Source of the DNA: Begonia masoniana
Lineage: Eukaryota; Streptophyta; Magnoliopsida; Cucurbitales; Begoniaceae
Reading direction: 5' to 3'
Assembly: GCA_022432975.1 (NCBI GenBank)
Contig: CM039502.1
Location: 13,919,143-13,983,142 of the forward strand
DNA: 64,000 nt
Shown piece after piece: positions 35,214-47,755 of the stretch (its first letter is position 1; each line of letters begins with the position of its first letter). The notes below the pieces were generated by a model. It saw only the letters and a program-made list of their open reading frames with translations. It did no database searches and was not told the origin of the DNA. Both the position numbers and the translations under genes were made by a program.

Positions 35214-36345
35214 TGGATTTGTTATCGACTGAATTTTGCAATCAGCATTGTCAAAAGCAGTTCGACTTGGATTTGTTACACTGCCATGTTACATTGTCGA
35301 AAACTGTGGACTTTACAGGATGGAAGTCCTTGCAGATCAAGGAGATGTTCGACTAAATCGGCCTCCAAAGGGTGTATAGTCTGCGGGACAAAAGCTGTGA
35401 CATAATTGTTCGCCTATTCTATGCGAACATGAGCTGGACCGGGAGGTCCAGAATTATCAAGACCTACATGGGAAAGGAGATTCTCATTACTCCGGAGACG
35501 ATGAATTGGTTGATCAGGTTTGCCGCAGAAGGGGCAGAGAGATACTACCATGCCAATCGAAAGTGTCTCTTTCTCGGAATAGCCGAGGGAACAAAGTTCA
35601 TTAGGCAAATTCATCGGAACTCTGACATTGTGCAGTTCATTAAGACAGGAGCGAAAGACTTGAATGTAAAAGCTCGCGTAGTCCACAACCTATTGTCACA
35701 CACCATTCTACTGCGTGTTGGACATAAAGATCACGTTAGCTACATATGTCTATATATCATGGAGAAACTATACAATGGTATAATATTCGACCCCGGCTTT
35801 GTGATTTTAAGTCACATATGTGAGATTGGGCATACACAGAACAAGAATCTCTCATACAGTGTATTGATTCAGAAAATTATCGAGCATTTTGAGATTGAGT
35901 TACCGTCTCGAGAGCAACTCAGATCACAGCGGGCCGGAGAGGCATTTAACAGGCTTCATTTGGTTCGGATGGGGCTTGTTGAAACAGATGGACTGTGAAC
36001 GTTGAAGGGAGATGAGGGGGATGATGTAGGGCAACCCACTCATGTGCGACAACCCACTCACATAGGGCAACCTCCGGAGTCTGTTAGTGCGGATATGGAA
36101 TCTGTTAGGGCGAATATAGAGTCTCTCTCAAACAGAGTCCAACAGATCGAAGTGACTATGACAAAGCATCACAGAGAGGTGATGGAATACCTCAGAGGGA
36201 TGATGGAGTACCACAGAGGTACAAGGAAGATCATCCAGGACCAGGTGGAGGCCAATGACGACGTTGCCCATCCGATGTCAGACGATGATGACAACTATGC
36301 CGAACTGATGATGGGCGATGAGGAGGAAGTCCTCATCGCCCTACA
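35214..36345 (+). pseudogene. MULE D second gene, decayed
   Basis: Homologous to 32901-31633. Reading begins 'LDLLSTEFCNQHC', has a stop after 'IKEMFD', then is open from 35372 to a TGA at about 35996 (Trp in MULE A: 'DGL*TLKG'), and continues in frame with the coiled stretch and acidic tail ('DDDDNYAELMMGDEEEV'). The N-terminal Pro-rich segment of MULE A is missing. It keeps Lys in 'GHKDHVSY', where MULE A has a stop. A 3' exon after an acceptor at about 36418 parallels MULE A. Confidence 0.82.
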
Positions 36346-36824
36346 TTCCAACCCATTTTTCTTATTATTATTTTTATTATAATTATTATTTTCTAATATT
36401 ACTTTCAATACGTGCAGATAGGAGACGATGGACTACCAGGATGATGGGGGCATTGACGACGGCCAAGCAATGGAGGGCGATGAGGACGACTTTTACCGTA
36501 GTATATGTTGATGTATATTAGTTTGATGAACAGTAGTTGGATGCACTATAGTTGGATGCACTATAGTTTGATGTATTTTAATTTAGTTTGATGCATTTAG
36601 TTGGATGATGTATATTTCTAGAACTGATGCACTTTATGTTGCATGATGTAAACTTATAGTTACATGTATTTTTATTGGATGCACTTGATGTTTGGTGCAA
36701 AATACTGGACCTGTTTGGGTAGTCGAATATGCAGGATGATACTAGCAATGGAGGAGTCAAAAAACAAAGGAAACTCTGCTCAAATTTTTAATTTTTTCTT
36801 ACTTGTGAAAAACAAAGGAAACTC

Positions 36825-39727
36825 TGTAACGCCCCCGAACCCACCCTAGCTCGATTCGTTACTTTGCTCGACTTTACAACAATTAAAACGAAGTTTAAAA
36901 TAATTTTTGATAAAATTTTGACTCGATTTTTAGGTTTTTCGAACCCTCGAAAATGTGTGGAAAACGTGCATAAAATACGTACAAAATACGTTGGAAAATG
37001 TCGGGTTAAAACATATTTGGAAATGAACAATTTTGAAAATTTTTCAAAATAGGCCACAAGGGCGCCGCGCGCGTAACCCTGCGCGCCAAGTGCCGATCGA
37101 TCGGCAACCTCTTGGGTTGCCAGACCAAAAGTGCCATTCGATGCGCGCCTCCTGAACGCCACCCACGGCCACCAGCGCACCTCCTTCACTCTTTTCCCAT
37201 TTTTCTTCATATCCCACCTTACCATTTCACCCAAAACTTAACCAAACCTTTTTCCAACATATTCAACTTCTCAACACATGAAAATCCTGAAAACCCGACT
37301 ATAAAACGTCAGTAGAAACGTAAAAATTGGTGAAAACAAACATTGTTTCTTTTATAAAAATTCAAGCAGCATAACAGTTAATTTTTCTGAAACCAAACCT
37401 GAAAACCAAACATTTTATACAATACGTCCCAAAACACATACCAAAAGAGTTTCAAGTTTTCTAACCTATTTACAATCCACACTCACAACCAAAATACAAT
37501 CTACCACACCTCCCAGCAACACCATGGTCAAGGTGCCCCAACAACTGCACGCACTGGCATATCGCATGCGTCGCCGACTGTGTCCTAGTCCTGGCTCCCT
37601 CATATAGCTCACCTGAGAGCTCGTCGTCACCTACACCATAGAACACAAAACATAAGCCTAATGCTTAGCAAGTAGGAAATAATGAATGTAAACAAAACAC
37701 AATGCATACTCAACCCCTAACACATGCAGTTTCTAAACTCTCGATTGTGCTCATTTCTTTTTCATTTCATTAACCTTTCACTAAGCCATGTGGATTAAGT
37801 AGGCACATATTCTATAACCGTCTAGGACGGCCACACCTTGACCCAGCAGAGCAACACCGGATAGCACACATACCATAACCGTCTAGGACAGCCATACACG
37901 ATCTCCTTCCACATCGATCATAGAATCCTCTAGTGCTTTCACCCGCACGTTAACATCAAGACGTTCATACTCACGACACATTACGTATCTTTAGTAGTGC
38001 ATCTCTCGCAGGAGCCCTCTCGGGGTGCTACACCCAAGCACTAATTCCCAACGAGGCAGCTCTACTCGAGACCAAATTGCAGTTCTTCTTATCTTTTTAC
38101 GTTTCATGCTCACATTTCAAAACCATGCTAAAAACTCGTATTTTCGTAGTTCAAAACCATGATGCATGTCAATACAATGCTCAAACCCAAACAAAACAAT
38201 CAAACAGACAAACAAACAAACAATCAACCTTACTGTTCCATGGTGTAGGCCCAAAGGCAAAAGACACACATTCCACTACTTACCTGGATTCTCCGTACGT
38301 ATTTGCTCACTCCAAGTACACCAATCACTCGCTCGATAACCTAGCATATTAAGGGAAAAATTACTTAGTAAGCATACAATTAAACCTAAAGAACAATCAC
38401 TCTATTTCTAACAACAACTAACTAACTATGTCAAGCCCCGGCCCAGGCCCGTACACCTGGCACCGCTCCCGACCCAAGCCCGTACACTTGGCCCCGAGAG
38501 CCCACGACCCAAGCCCGTACACTTGGCCCCGTGGGTGACCCAACTCACAGTACTTCCCTCTCCCTGCAGAGGATTTTTGCCTTCCTCCCCACTCGAACCC
38601 AGGACCTCAAGGTAAGTACCTTGGCTACAAGTGAGGAGTACCACTTGAGCTCAAGTGGTACTCCTCACTTGTAGCCAAGGTACTTACCCTGAGGTCCTGG
38701 GTTCGAGTGGGGAGGAAGGCAAAAATCCTCTGCAGGGAGAGGGAAGTACTGTGAGTTGGGTCACCCACGGGGCCAAGTGTACGGGCTTGGGTCGTGGGCT
38801 CTCGGGGCCAAGTGTACGGGCTTGGGTCGGGAGCGGTGCTAGGTGTACGGGCCTGGGCCGGGGCTTGACAAACTAACTCTAAACATTTAAACTCCAAAAT
38901 CTCGAATTTCTCCCCTTTTTAGTGTCCAAACTTCAATCGGCCATAATTTACTCGTTTGTCATCAGATTTAAACGATCCAACCCATTCCGTAAACCTCTAC
39001 ATGTCTACTATCCAATGAATCAATTCAATTTACCAACCAAACAAGTATGGCCGATCTAATTCAGAACCAAACAGAATCGGCTACACATTGATCCAAAAAT
39101 CAGTTTTTCACCAATTTCACCTCTAACTCTAATCTATCTACATAACCAACCTAAACCATCTTATCTAAGGTTTAAATCACCAAAATGACAAGAAAACACA
39201 ACCATGAAAGAGAATTTTCGGAGCTTCACCATTAGGGTTTCCAAACCCTACCAAAAACTCACCAAAACACCACCAAAACACTAAAAATCACTGAAGGATT
39301 GCATACAACACAAAACTCATCAAAGACTCACCTTTAATCCTTGCTAAAACTTGAAGAAAAGAAGGTGGAGAAACCCTACAAGGGAGCTGCAATTTTCATG
39401 GGAGAGAAGGGAGGAAGAAAGCAACATTTTGACTTTTTACACATTAACCATCCAACCTTTAAAACTCATAATTTTTCCCATGTAATTTTTGTAAAGTGAC
39501 CTTCTCCCCTTTTCTTTTCTCTAAACCAACGTGGAAGTCTTCTTCTTCAATCTCTCCTCTTTCACTTATATTTCTATTGCTTTTATTTAACCCAATATTA
39601 ACTTTATACCATTCCAAACTTCATTTTCTACCTCAAATATAAAGCACAGCTCTAGTATTAACGTTAAACTCCCATACATAACCTAATATAGGGCTACGTA
39701 CGTTAGAGAAAAATCCCGAGTGTTACA
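36825..39727 (-). mobile_element. Solo LTR of the gypsy family, with foldback inside
   Basis: TGTAACGCCCCCGAACCC at the left and GAGTGTTACA at the right, flanked by a perfect 5-bp duplication AACTC (36820-36824 and 39728-39732). Same family as 42307-44809 and 18410-21678. On minus it starts TGTAACACTC and ends GGGGGCGTTACA. Its 2903 bp includes a 442-bp foldback. It sits between the two convergent MULE D genes. Confidence 0.88.
38429..38870. repeat. 442-bp near-perfect palindrome (foldback element)
   Basis: Two arms of 221 bp meet without a loop at 38649/38650 (centre 'ccacttgagctcaagtgg'). I count about two mismatches. Outer ends are TGTCAAGCCCC / GGGGCTTGACA, flanked by 'aactaacta' and 'aactaactc', a likely 9-bp duplication with one change. 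From the centre outward each arm has 'gctcaagtggta' and about 45 bp later 'gggttcgagtgggg', which resemble the A and B boxes of a Pol III promoter. Confidence 0.9.
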
Positions 39728-39909
39728 AACTCTGCCCAATATTAACCATCAAATTAACAAATTATCATATAAAACTTACATACTAATTGTTAGCTCTCAT
39801 TACAAAATAACTTAAAGTTAAAATTGATTGTACATCAAATTAAATTACAACAGACAAAATGCATAAAATAAAGCTTCTCCAGAATTTCCTCGTCATAGCC
39901 TGAGATCCA

Positions 39910-42104
39910 TCATCCTATTCCATGGTCGCGTGTAGTAGATTCCTGCAGGTAATGACAGTTATATTAGAATATAATAATCTTAGTTTGTTTAGAGAATAAT
40001 GGAAAAAACTATACCTGAGTCCCGTCAAATGTCTGGAAATCTATAAATGTGTAACGCGAAACAGCAGCACCTGAACTGGATCCCTTTTCAGGACATGTGC
40101 GACTGTTATGCCCTTAACGCCGACATTTACCACACGACATCGTAGACTTCTTCTTAGAATTTATCGACGTAGAAGGCTCATCGACATCGCGCGTTCTTTT
40201 CTTTTTTCGGTCTACCAGGTTGGGGCCTTCTCTCGGGTGGAACGATTGGGGTCTGTTTCTCTGGTTCCGGCCAAATTTGTTGGCCATTAACTGGACAAAT
40301 GAAGTGTGAGTACATCTCCAAATATGTATCCCGATGATAGTATATATAAACGAAATTTTCCACCAGCTCTCTCATGAAATAAATGCATGGAATGACATGA
40401 ACACATGGGATTCCAGTAAGCTCCCACCTCCGACATGCGCACACGCCTTCATTCAAGTCAACAACATATTGTTCGTTGCCGTTACTGACCTCAAACCGCG
40501 CATCTCTCGCTAACTCAGCACTCCAACTATGAGCTGCCTTTTGAGATTCTTTAGCTTTTTCCTAATCTTAGGACACAGGACATCGTAATACTTGAGCATC
40601 TCTTCGTATTTTTTTACAATTCGATCATCATGGTCTTTCGAATCATCTCGAATATGGTCAGGATCGGTTTGTCCCTAACTGGCAATATAACTGAATTGAA
40701 AAACTCGCATAAATTACTCAAGCCCAAGTCGCACTTGGGAATTAGCGAAAACGCATAAGTAGCCCAACTACTAAGCGGTGTTCGTTGAATCCATGCGTGG
40801 GCATCCTTATTGAGCTCATACACTTTCCTCATTGCTATCTCAAAATATTCCCTTATGGTTGCCCTTGCTTCATTCTACATCGCATCTCTATACGCTATGC
40901 CCCGAAATCGTCCTTTGAAGTTTGTATACATATGCCTTTGGCAGAAACGGTGTTCGGCTAAACCAAATATGTTGTCCACAGCAGCCAACAACTCTTAAAA
41001 TTTTAAAGAAAAATAGACTCAGCATAAAACAATATAACTCTAATGCCCGAATAATAATAATATATACCTTTTGTTGATTTGACACAAATGTTCATCCTCG
41101 TCCACGGTCAATGCTTAAATCGTCCTGCAATAACTCCAAAAACCACATCCACGAGTCCTTGCATTCTGTCTCCACGTTGGCAATGACAATGAGATATACG
41201 CCATTGTTTCCATCAATACTTACGGTCGTGAGTAATTGGCCGGGACAGGAGCCCTTCAAATGACATCCATCTAAACATATAATAGATCTGCCATGTTCCA
41301 GCAAACCTCCACACAAGCAATCATACATATGTACATTCTTTCAAATATCATCTTCTCAGCTCGCCCCTCATCCACCACGTAACCACATATTTTCACTGTA
41401 CTGCCTGGATTTGATCTGAATATTTCTTCTGAGTACGACCCCAGTAGTTTGAATTGTTCTTCGCCTCTCCCGTAATTAAGTTCTTTAGCTTCGCTTCTTC
41501 CTTTTCTCGCAAGACTTGGATTAATGTTCACCTTATGTTCTTTCCTAACTGTCTCGATAATATCAAGAATGGGCCAGTCACGTTGACTTTTGAACATATC
41601 TGAATAATACGTTGCCAACTACTTTGTCGAAGCGTGTCGATTATCAAGTGTCATTACACAGTTGTGATCAATACGGTAGGACTTTATTTGGAAGGTCAAC
41701 TCATTTTGCATGACCGAAGCATGCAGATGCCAATTACAATCTACTCCTTGACAATTTGTCGTGAGTCTCTTCTTCTCACTTTTAACAAATTTGATATCAA
41801 ATCTTTTTGTCAAAGCATAATCTCGCACTTCGTCTCTAATGGTCTTTAAAGAACTATACTGTCTATCCACAGCAAAATCACTCGAATTTTCTGCTCTTAC
41901 TTGTATGCTTTGTGCCTCGTCAACATCCGAATTAAACGGTTTACGAAACTCATAGTCTAAGGTTTGCGATATTGAATGCACCTGTATTTCTCCTTCACCC
42001 TCTAAGTGATCAAATGATTGAATATCACCGTCTATGGGACCGTGCTCATCCATATACCACTCTATGTTTGCATGCTCATCTGCATCAACTAATCTTTCTG
42101 CCAT
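39910..42104 (-). pseudogene. MuDR-type transposase of MULE D
   Basis: Exon 1 is 42104 to about 41069, exon 2 about 40997 to 40014, exon 3 39942-39910. The ATG at 42104 opens 'MAERLVDADEHANIEW', like MULE A and C. A TAG follows 'RHASTK' (Trp in MULE A). A frameshift near 41300 precedes the first catalytic Asp ('IICLDGCHLKG'). The second Asp is Asn ('FVSNQQKG'). The Glu position is kept ('LCEFFNS'). The SWIM-like motif is complete here (CACRRWELTGIPCVH), unlike copies A and C. Stops and shifts occur through 40456-40832. Non-functional. Confidence 0.88.
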
Positions 42105-42306
42105 TTACGACGATTATCTGAAAAAAAAAACAAAAATTTTATTCAAGATAAACAATAGCCTATCAATTGAATAAAAAATAGTTTTGCCGATAAGATAAAT
42201 TTGAATTGAAGCTCAATTTTAGCCTATAAATTGAATAATACACCAATAACAATCATAATAAATAAAGAACATCAGAGGAAAACAAACTAAAATCAGTAAA
42301 AGAAAT

Positions 42307-44809
42307 TGTAACGCCCCCGAACCCACCCCGACTCGGTGCGCTACTTTGCTAATCAATCCCGCATTTAAAACAAATTTTAAAATAATTTTCGATAAAATTT
42401 TTGATTGATAAAATTTTTGACTCGATTTTTAGGTTTTTCGAACCTTCGGAAACAGTTGGAAAACATGCCTAAAATACGTGTAAAACGTGTCAAAAAAGAT
42501 CGGGTTAAAACATTTTGGAAGTAGGAAAAATTTTGAAAAAAAATTAAAAGGGCTCGGTTGAGCGCTGCGCGCGCGCATCATGCTCGCCTGCTGCACGCAT
42601 CGCGTGCGCAGCAGCGAACCACGCGCGCCACCTCTCAGGTGGCCAAGTGCGCTAAAATAGTGCCTGCCGATCGATCGGCGCTGGGCGCGCGCCCCACCCC
42701 CTGCCCAGCGCGCGCCCCACTTGGCCATCAGCACCCTATTTCACTTCTTCTCACTTTTTCATCAAGCCAAACAATTCAAATCAACTAAAAATTTACCTCA
42801 ACATTCCCGACACTCCCGACTCATTGACACGTAAAAATCACGGAAAATCGATCTAAAAATGTGAAAGCGTGAAGCAAATAACCCCGACGTTGTTGACTAT
42901 ACAAAAATAAAACGAGCGGCATAACAACTAAAATTACCAAAACCCGAAAAACCTGAAATTTAACACTTTATAAGCACGTTAAAATAAAGATTCCAAAACA
43001 ACGCACAATCACATTTACAAGTGTTTCCAAACCACGAGTATTTACACAAAATAAAGTCCAACGAAATACCCAACCACACATCCCTAAGACCCCTGTCGAG
43101 GCGCCCCGACAATTTGCCCGCACCGACGTACCCGTGCGCCATTGACTGCCGGCTAATCCTGGGCTCCCTCGTCGAGCTCACTTGAATATATATCGTCACC
43201 TACACCATATAACACAAAACGTAAGCTTAATGCTTAGTAAGTAGGGAATAACGAATGCCACAAAAACACAATGCAACCAATCTTATCACACGCGGTTTCT
43301 AACACTCAGTTGTGCTCGTTCACGTTCGTTGCTTTAGTCTTTTTATAAGCCGTGTGGATCGAGTAGGCTCACATCCTATAACCGTCTAGGATGGCCACAC
43401 TCAAAACCACTAGAGCAAGACCAGATAGCAATCATCCCATAACCGTCTAGGATGGCTACACAAAATCTCCCTCTACGTCGATCATAGAATCCTATAACCA
43501 TCTAGGAATTCATACTAACGACCATTACGTATTTTAGCAGGTCATCTTTCATAGAGGTTCCCTCGGGGTGCTACACTCCAGCACTTGTTCCCGACAAGGC
43601 ACTCTAATCAAGACTAATTTTGCAATTCCTTTTATCTGATTACATTTCACGCGCGCAATTCAAACCATGCAAGAAAACTCGTATTTTGCGTAATTGAAAA
43701 CCATGATGCATGTTAAAGAATATGCAACACAACACAAAGATAAAAAAACAACCATTAACCCTATCGTTCCATGGTGTAGGCCCGAAGGCAAAACGATTTC
43801 AAACCACTACTTACCTGATTGCTCGACAAAGGTTCTATCACTTCATGCCGTTAAATTACTCGTGCGATAACCTAACAAATAAGGAAAATCAACATAGTAG
43901 CACTCTAACAATTCCTAAAGAATTATCTAACCTAAAACTAACTACAACTTATAACTTAAAATCCGATTTTCCTACAAATTTTGGTATCCAACTTCAAACG
44001 GCCATAACTTATTCATTTTTCAATGGATTTTGACGTGCCATCTCATTCCGTAAACCTCTACACGTCTACTTTCCATGAAACACTTAAATTAACCAACCAA
44101 ACTCCATGTCCAATCGGAAATTGCATGAACAGAACCGGCACACAAAGTTCACAAAACCGGTTTTTAACTATTCTCCACCATAACTTCAATCTAACTCTAA
44201 GAATCACCTAAACTAATCCATCTAACATCTAAACCAATAAAATTTGGAAAGAAAACAAGCAATTGTAAGAAAAATTTCGGGCTTCATGGTTAGGGTTTTC
44301 CAAACCCTCATCAAATTCAACCAAAACACCCTAAAAGCACCTAAAACCATCACTAAGTTGTATCAAACTCAAAACCCACATAATTTTGTACCTTAAAGCT
44401 TGAGAAACCTTGATGGAAATGGAGGAAGAGGGATCAGCTATGGAGGAGAGAAAGAAAACGTGGAAGATGAATGAAAAAGAAGAAAAAAAATTACCATTTA
44501 ACCTAACCAATTTTCTTCTTTTAAATTATCCCACAATATTTTTTTAAAATTCCAAATCAACCCTCACTTTTCCCTCTTAAATCCAACGTGATTTCCATTC
44601 CCATTCCATCACTTCTTCACTTCTTCCTATTGGTTCATTCAACTTTTGACTTTTCAACCACATTTTACATACTTTAGTTTTTAGCTTCAACTCCAAATTC
44701 ACTTCCCTTCAATACCTTAGGAGAACGCTAGGATAATTGTTAAACCCTCCTCAAGACACACCTTAACTAGGGCTACGTATGTTTTAAGAAATTTCTTTTG
44801 GGTGTTACA
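42307..44809 (-). mobile_element. Solo LTR of the gypsy family
   Basis: 2503 bp from TGTAACGCCCCCGAACCC to TGGGTGTTACA, with a perfect 5-bp duplication GAAAT (42302-42306 and 44810-44814). No internal region. Located just upstream of the MULE D transposase start, between it and the right terminal repeat. Confidence 0.88.
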
Positions 44810-45664
44810 GAAATAGAGAACGGACGGACACTATTTTAGTGCGTCCGTCTGTTATACAAGCTGGGAGACAACCCAGTTTACAAAATCCGAGTTATTTACG
44901 ATAAAAATTGAACTAAGTCAATCAGAATAGAGAAGGCTATTACCTGAAGCATTTTTCGATCGAAAATCTGCAAAAAATTTGCAAGAGGTTGAGAGAAAAT
45001 CATTTTTGCCGCAAAGAAAATGTCAGATTTCAGACTCTGGTTCAATATAAATCGCAAGATCGGACGGACGCTGAATTTAAGCGTCTGTCTGGCTTTGCCC
45101 TAATTTAGAATGTCCGTTCGTTTATAAAATGCCTTAAAAATAACGGACATACAGAAAAACGGACGGACACTTAAATACAGAGTCCGTCCAATCTGCGCGT
45201 CTACAGCCACAGCCAAACTTACGTACGGACGGATGAACATTTCATGTGTCCGTCCATAATATGTACCGGACGGTCTCTATTTTGAAACGTTCGTTCGGTA
45301 TACGGCAAAAGAATTAACATGGACGGACGCTAATATTTACCGTTCGTCTGATATACGGCCAAAATGGATACTGGACGTAGATTTGATGAACAATAGAGTT
45401 GGTTTTGTTATGTTTTTTGATAGTTTGAGGTTTGAATTGTTAAATTTGATACTTTAAGGTTTAAAATTAAAAAAAAACGTATACTTCGAGGTTTTTATCG
45501 GTAAATTCCCTTTAATAAATTAAAAAACAAAAAAATTAAAAGAAACTAAAAGGTTTATGTTTCTAACCGAAAAAGAAAATCAACAGTTTCATAAAGATGA
45601 ATAGTCAATTTTTTTATTAATGTCTACTAATATTAAAAGAAAAATAATTTACTTTTACTACTAT

Positions 45665-45993
45665 TTATAATTGTGTTTGTTTCACATCGTCTATTAGATG
45701 AGCCTTTGATTTGTATATATGTGAGGAAAATTTCCTCTCCTCTTAAACTAGCTTTTGAGGATGAGTTTTACCATCTCACATGCGTTAACATGATATCAGA
45801 ACTAGGTATCGGAGACAATGGTAGGAATTAGATCCGGTCCAGGCACGCTATGCATGAGAGCGGGTATTGATAATTGTGTTTGTCTCATATCGTCTATTGA
45901 ATGAGTCTTTAATTTGTATATATGTGAGGGAAATTTTCTCTTCTCTTTAACTAGTTTTTGGGGATGAGTTATACCCTCTCACATGTGTTAACA
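45665..45993 (+). mobile_element. TRIM-like miniature LTR element
   Basis: Two direct repeats of about 126 bp (45665-45790 and 45868-45993) end GTTAACA. They flank about 77 bp that begins with TGATATCAGAAC, a degenerate Met-tRNA primer-binding site, and ends in purine-rich 'gcatgagagcggg' before the second repeat. No coding capacity. No clear target duplication. Confidence 0.75.
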
Positions 45994-46694
45994 GCGACAA
46001 TGTAAATTTTTTATGGTTCATGGCCCATAGGTGTTTAGAAATGTTCAGTATGAGAAATTTTTCAATCATGTAATTTGCACTTGCTTTTATGTATATCAAC
46101 ATTTAAAATATGTTTTTTATAATGTGTACGTGAATAGCAGCACATACGGACCACTAGTAGAGATAAAAAAATAAAACACATTAAAAGAAATAAAAGAAGA
46201 CAGAGAAAAGTTTTATGAAAAAATAATTATAATTTTTGTGCTAATTTTAAAAAATCTGAAAAATAAATATTCAAAATGCACATAAAAATTTACAGGTATT
46301 TTCAAATATTTCAATTTTAATCAATTATTTTATGTTCGGAAATTAAGTTACAACTTCTAAACTAATAAATTTAAGTGGGGTGATTTGGGGGTTATAGTCT
46401 TCTTTAATATTTTTGAAATGAGAAAGAAAGATTTTACTCCATTGGCTTCGAATCTGAAGACCAAACAATCTTAGACAACACCATAATTATTGATTAATTA
46501 TATTTTCATGGGTTAATTAATCAATATAAATCCTAAACTATGAGATTACATGTAATCAATACTTTGTTTTACTTAGCCCGTCTGTTGGAGTGAAAGATTC
46601 ACGGAAAAATAGATTATGAAGCAACCAACAATTCTCTTATTGCTAGAAAGAATAATGGAAAGTGACGGAAGAAGGGGAGGGAGACAGAATTAAC
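45994..46694. other. AT-rich spacer, no feature seen
   Basis: No conserved domain, terminal repeat or RNA gene recognised. Confidence 0.5.
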
Positions 46695-47098
46695 CCCTAA
46701 AGTAGGGGTGTGCAAACCGAACAGGAACCTGTGAACCGAACCGGAACCGGTGATTTAGGTTCGGTTTTCACCGGTTTTGAGCATAGGGAAACCGAAGTCC
46801 GGTTTGGCATTTCTCAAAACCGGCCACTTCGGTTCGGTTATCGGTTTGGCTTGGTGAAACCGAGCAAAACCGAAACCGAACCGTTGTTGATTAAAATGAG
46901 GATGAAGAGTGAAGAGCGAAGCCAAAGCGAACTTCGAAGTGCGAAGACCTAAATCTCGATTCTTCAACTGCGACTGCGACTGCGACGACTAGAGACCCGG
47001 CAGACAAGGACGATCAGGCGAGGCGTCGGCGAGGCAACGACTCTACTCTCAGTCTCTGCTATCGAGTATCGAGTATCGACGACGACAGAGAGCACCGG

Positions 47099-47755
47099 GT
47101 ATGTGCTATGCTTTGCATTATTTAGCTCGTTTTTGTGTTTGACAGAGAGCAAAATCAATGATTTTGCTCTATGTGAACAAACGACAGAGAGCAAAATCAT
47201 TATTTTGCTCTCTGTAAAAAAATCACAGAGAGCAAAATTGCTCTCTGTCGTTTGTTCACAGAGAGCAATTTTGCTCTCTGTAATAAAAGTAAACCACAGA
47301 GAGCAAAATTGCTCTCTGTCGTTTGTTCACAGAGAGCAATTTTCTATCATCCTATCGGCTGTAGAACATGCTAATATCATTCTGGAAGAAAAACTGGTGG
47401 TTGTTGTTACTTTTTTCTTTTTGCATTTTTGTTTCATTTTCTTTGATCTTTTTTGGGGATGGACAGCGGAAAGAATTTATCCATGGCTTATTCTGTTTGT
47501 ATTTGACACTCTTTTACCTTCCGTGTAGTGATGGAGACCGGTGGTGATAAATGGAATGAAGCGTACTCTGTACTAGAAGAAAAAGGAGACATTGGTTTTA
47601 TAGACTACGAAGATGATAGCTCTGTATGCAGTTACAATCTTATCGATGAAGGTCCTATTGTCATTTCAGCTCCATTTGCTTTTGTAAATGAAAAGCCCCA
47701 AGCAGTATGTGTAGGAGATTTGGCTAAAATAGAACGAACCACTTTTTCAAATTAA
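47099..47755 (+). pseudogene. SDE3: Captured 5' part of an SDE3-like RNA helicase gene
   Basis: An intron with donor GTATGT (47099) and acceptor 'ccttccgtgtag' (47527) precedes a 75-codon frame starting at ATG 47531. It reads 'EKGDIGFIDYEDDSS', 'EGPIVISAPFAFVNEKPQAV' and 'VGDLAKIERTTFSN'. As I recall the family, this matches the N-terminus of SDE3, the RNA helicase of plant post-transcriptional silencing. The frame ends at 47755 in an AT-rich stretch, before any helicase motif. The kept intron means it was captured as DNA, not as cDNA. It could make at most a short peptide. Confidence 0.72.
47136..47345. repeat. Tandem palindromic ACAGAGAGCAAAAT repeats
   Basis: At least eight copies of CAGAGAGCAAAA or its complement alternate in orientation, with 'cgtttgttcacagagagcaa' repeated. 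They lie within the captured intron of the hAT element. Confidence 0.85.

Larger units (their letters stand above)
34544..45510 (-). mobile_element. MULE D: two-gene Mutator-like element, inverted relative to MULE A
   Basis: Ends are GAAAAATTACC and GGTAAATTCCC, with terminal inverted repeats of about 650-700 bp (34544-35200 and 44815-45510) carrying CGGACGGACG arrays. Flanks 'ttaaaataa' and 'tttaataaa' could be an eroded 9-bp duplication. It holds the second ORF on plus and the transposase on minus, convergent, the mirror of MULE A. Two solo LTRs (36825-39727 and 42307-44809) are inserted in it. Confidence 0.82.

Noticed and set aside
38649..38715. A tRNA gene in the foldback arms
   Set aside because: A- and B-box-like motifs are present but I can build no acceptor or anticodon stem.
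38426..38897. Two mirrored open frames of 72-73 codons
   Set aside because: They are the two arms of the palindrome read outward; no protein family matches and codons reflect the repeat.
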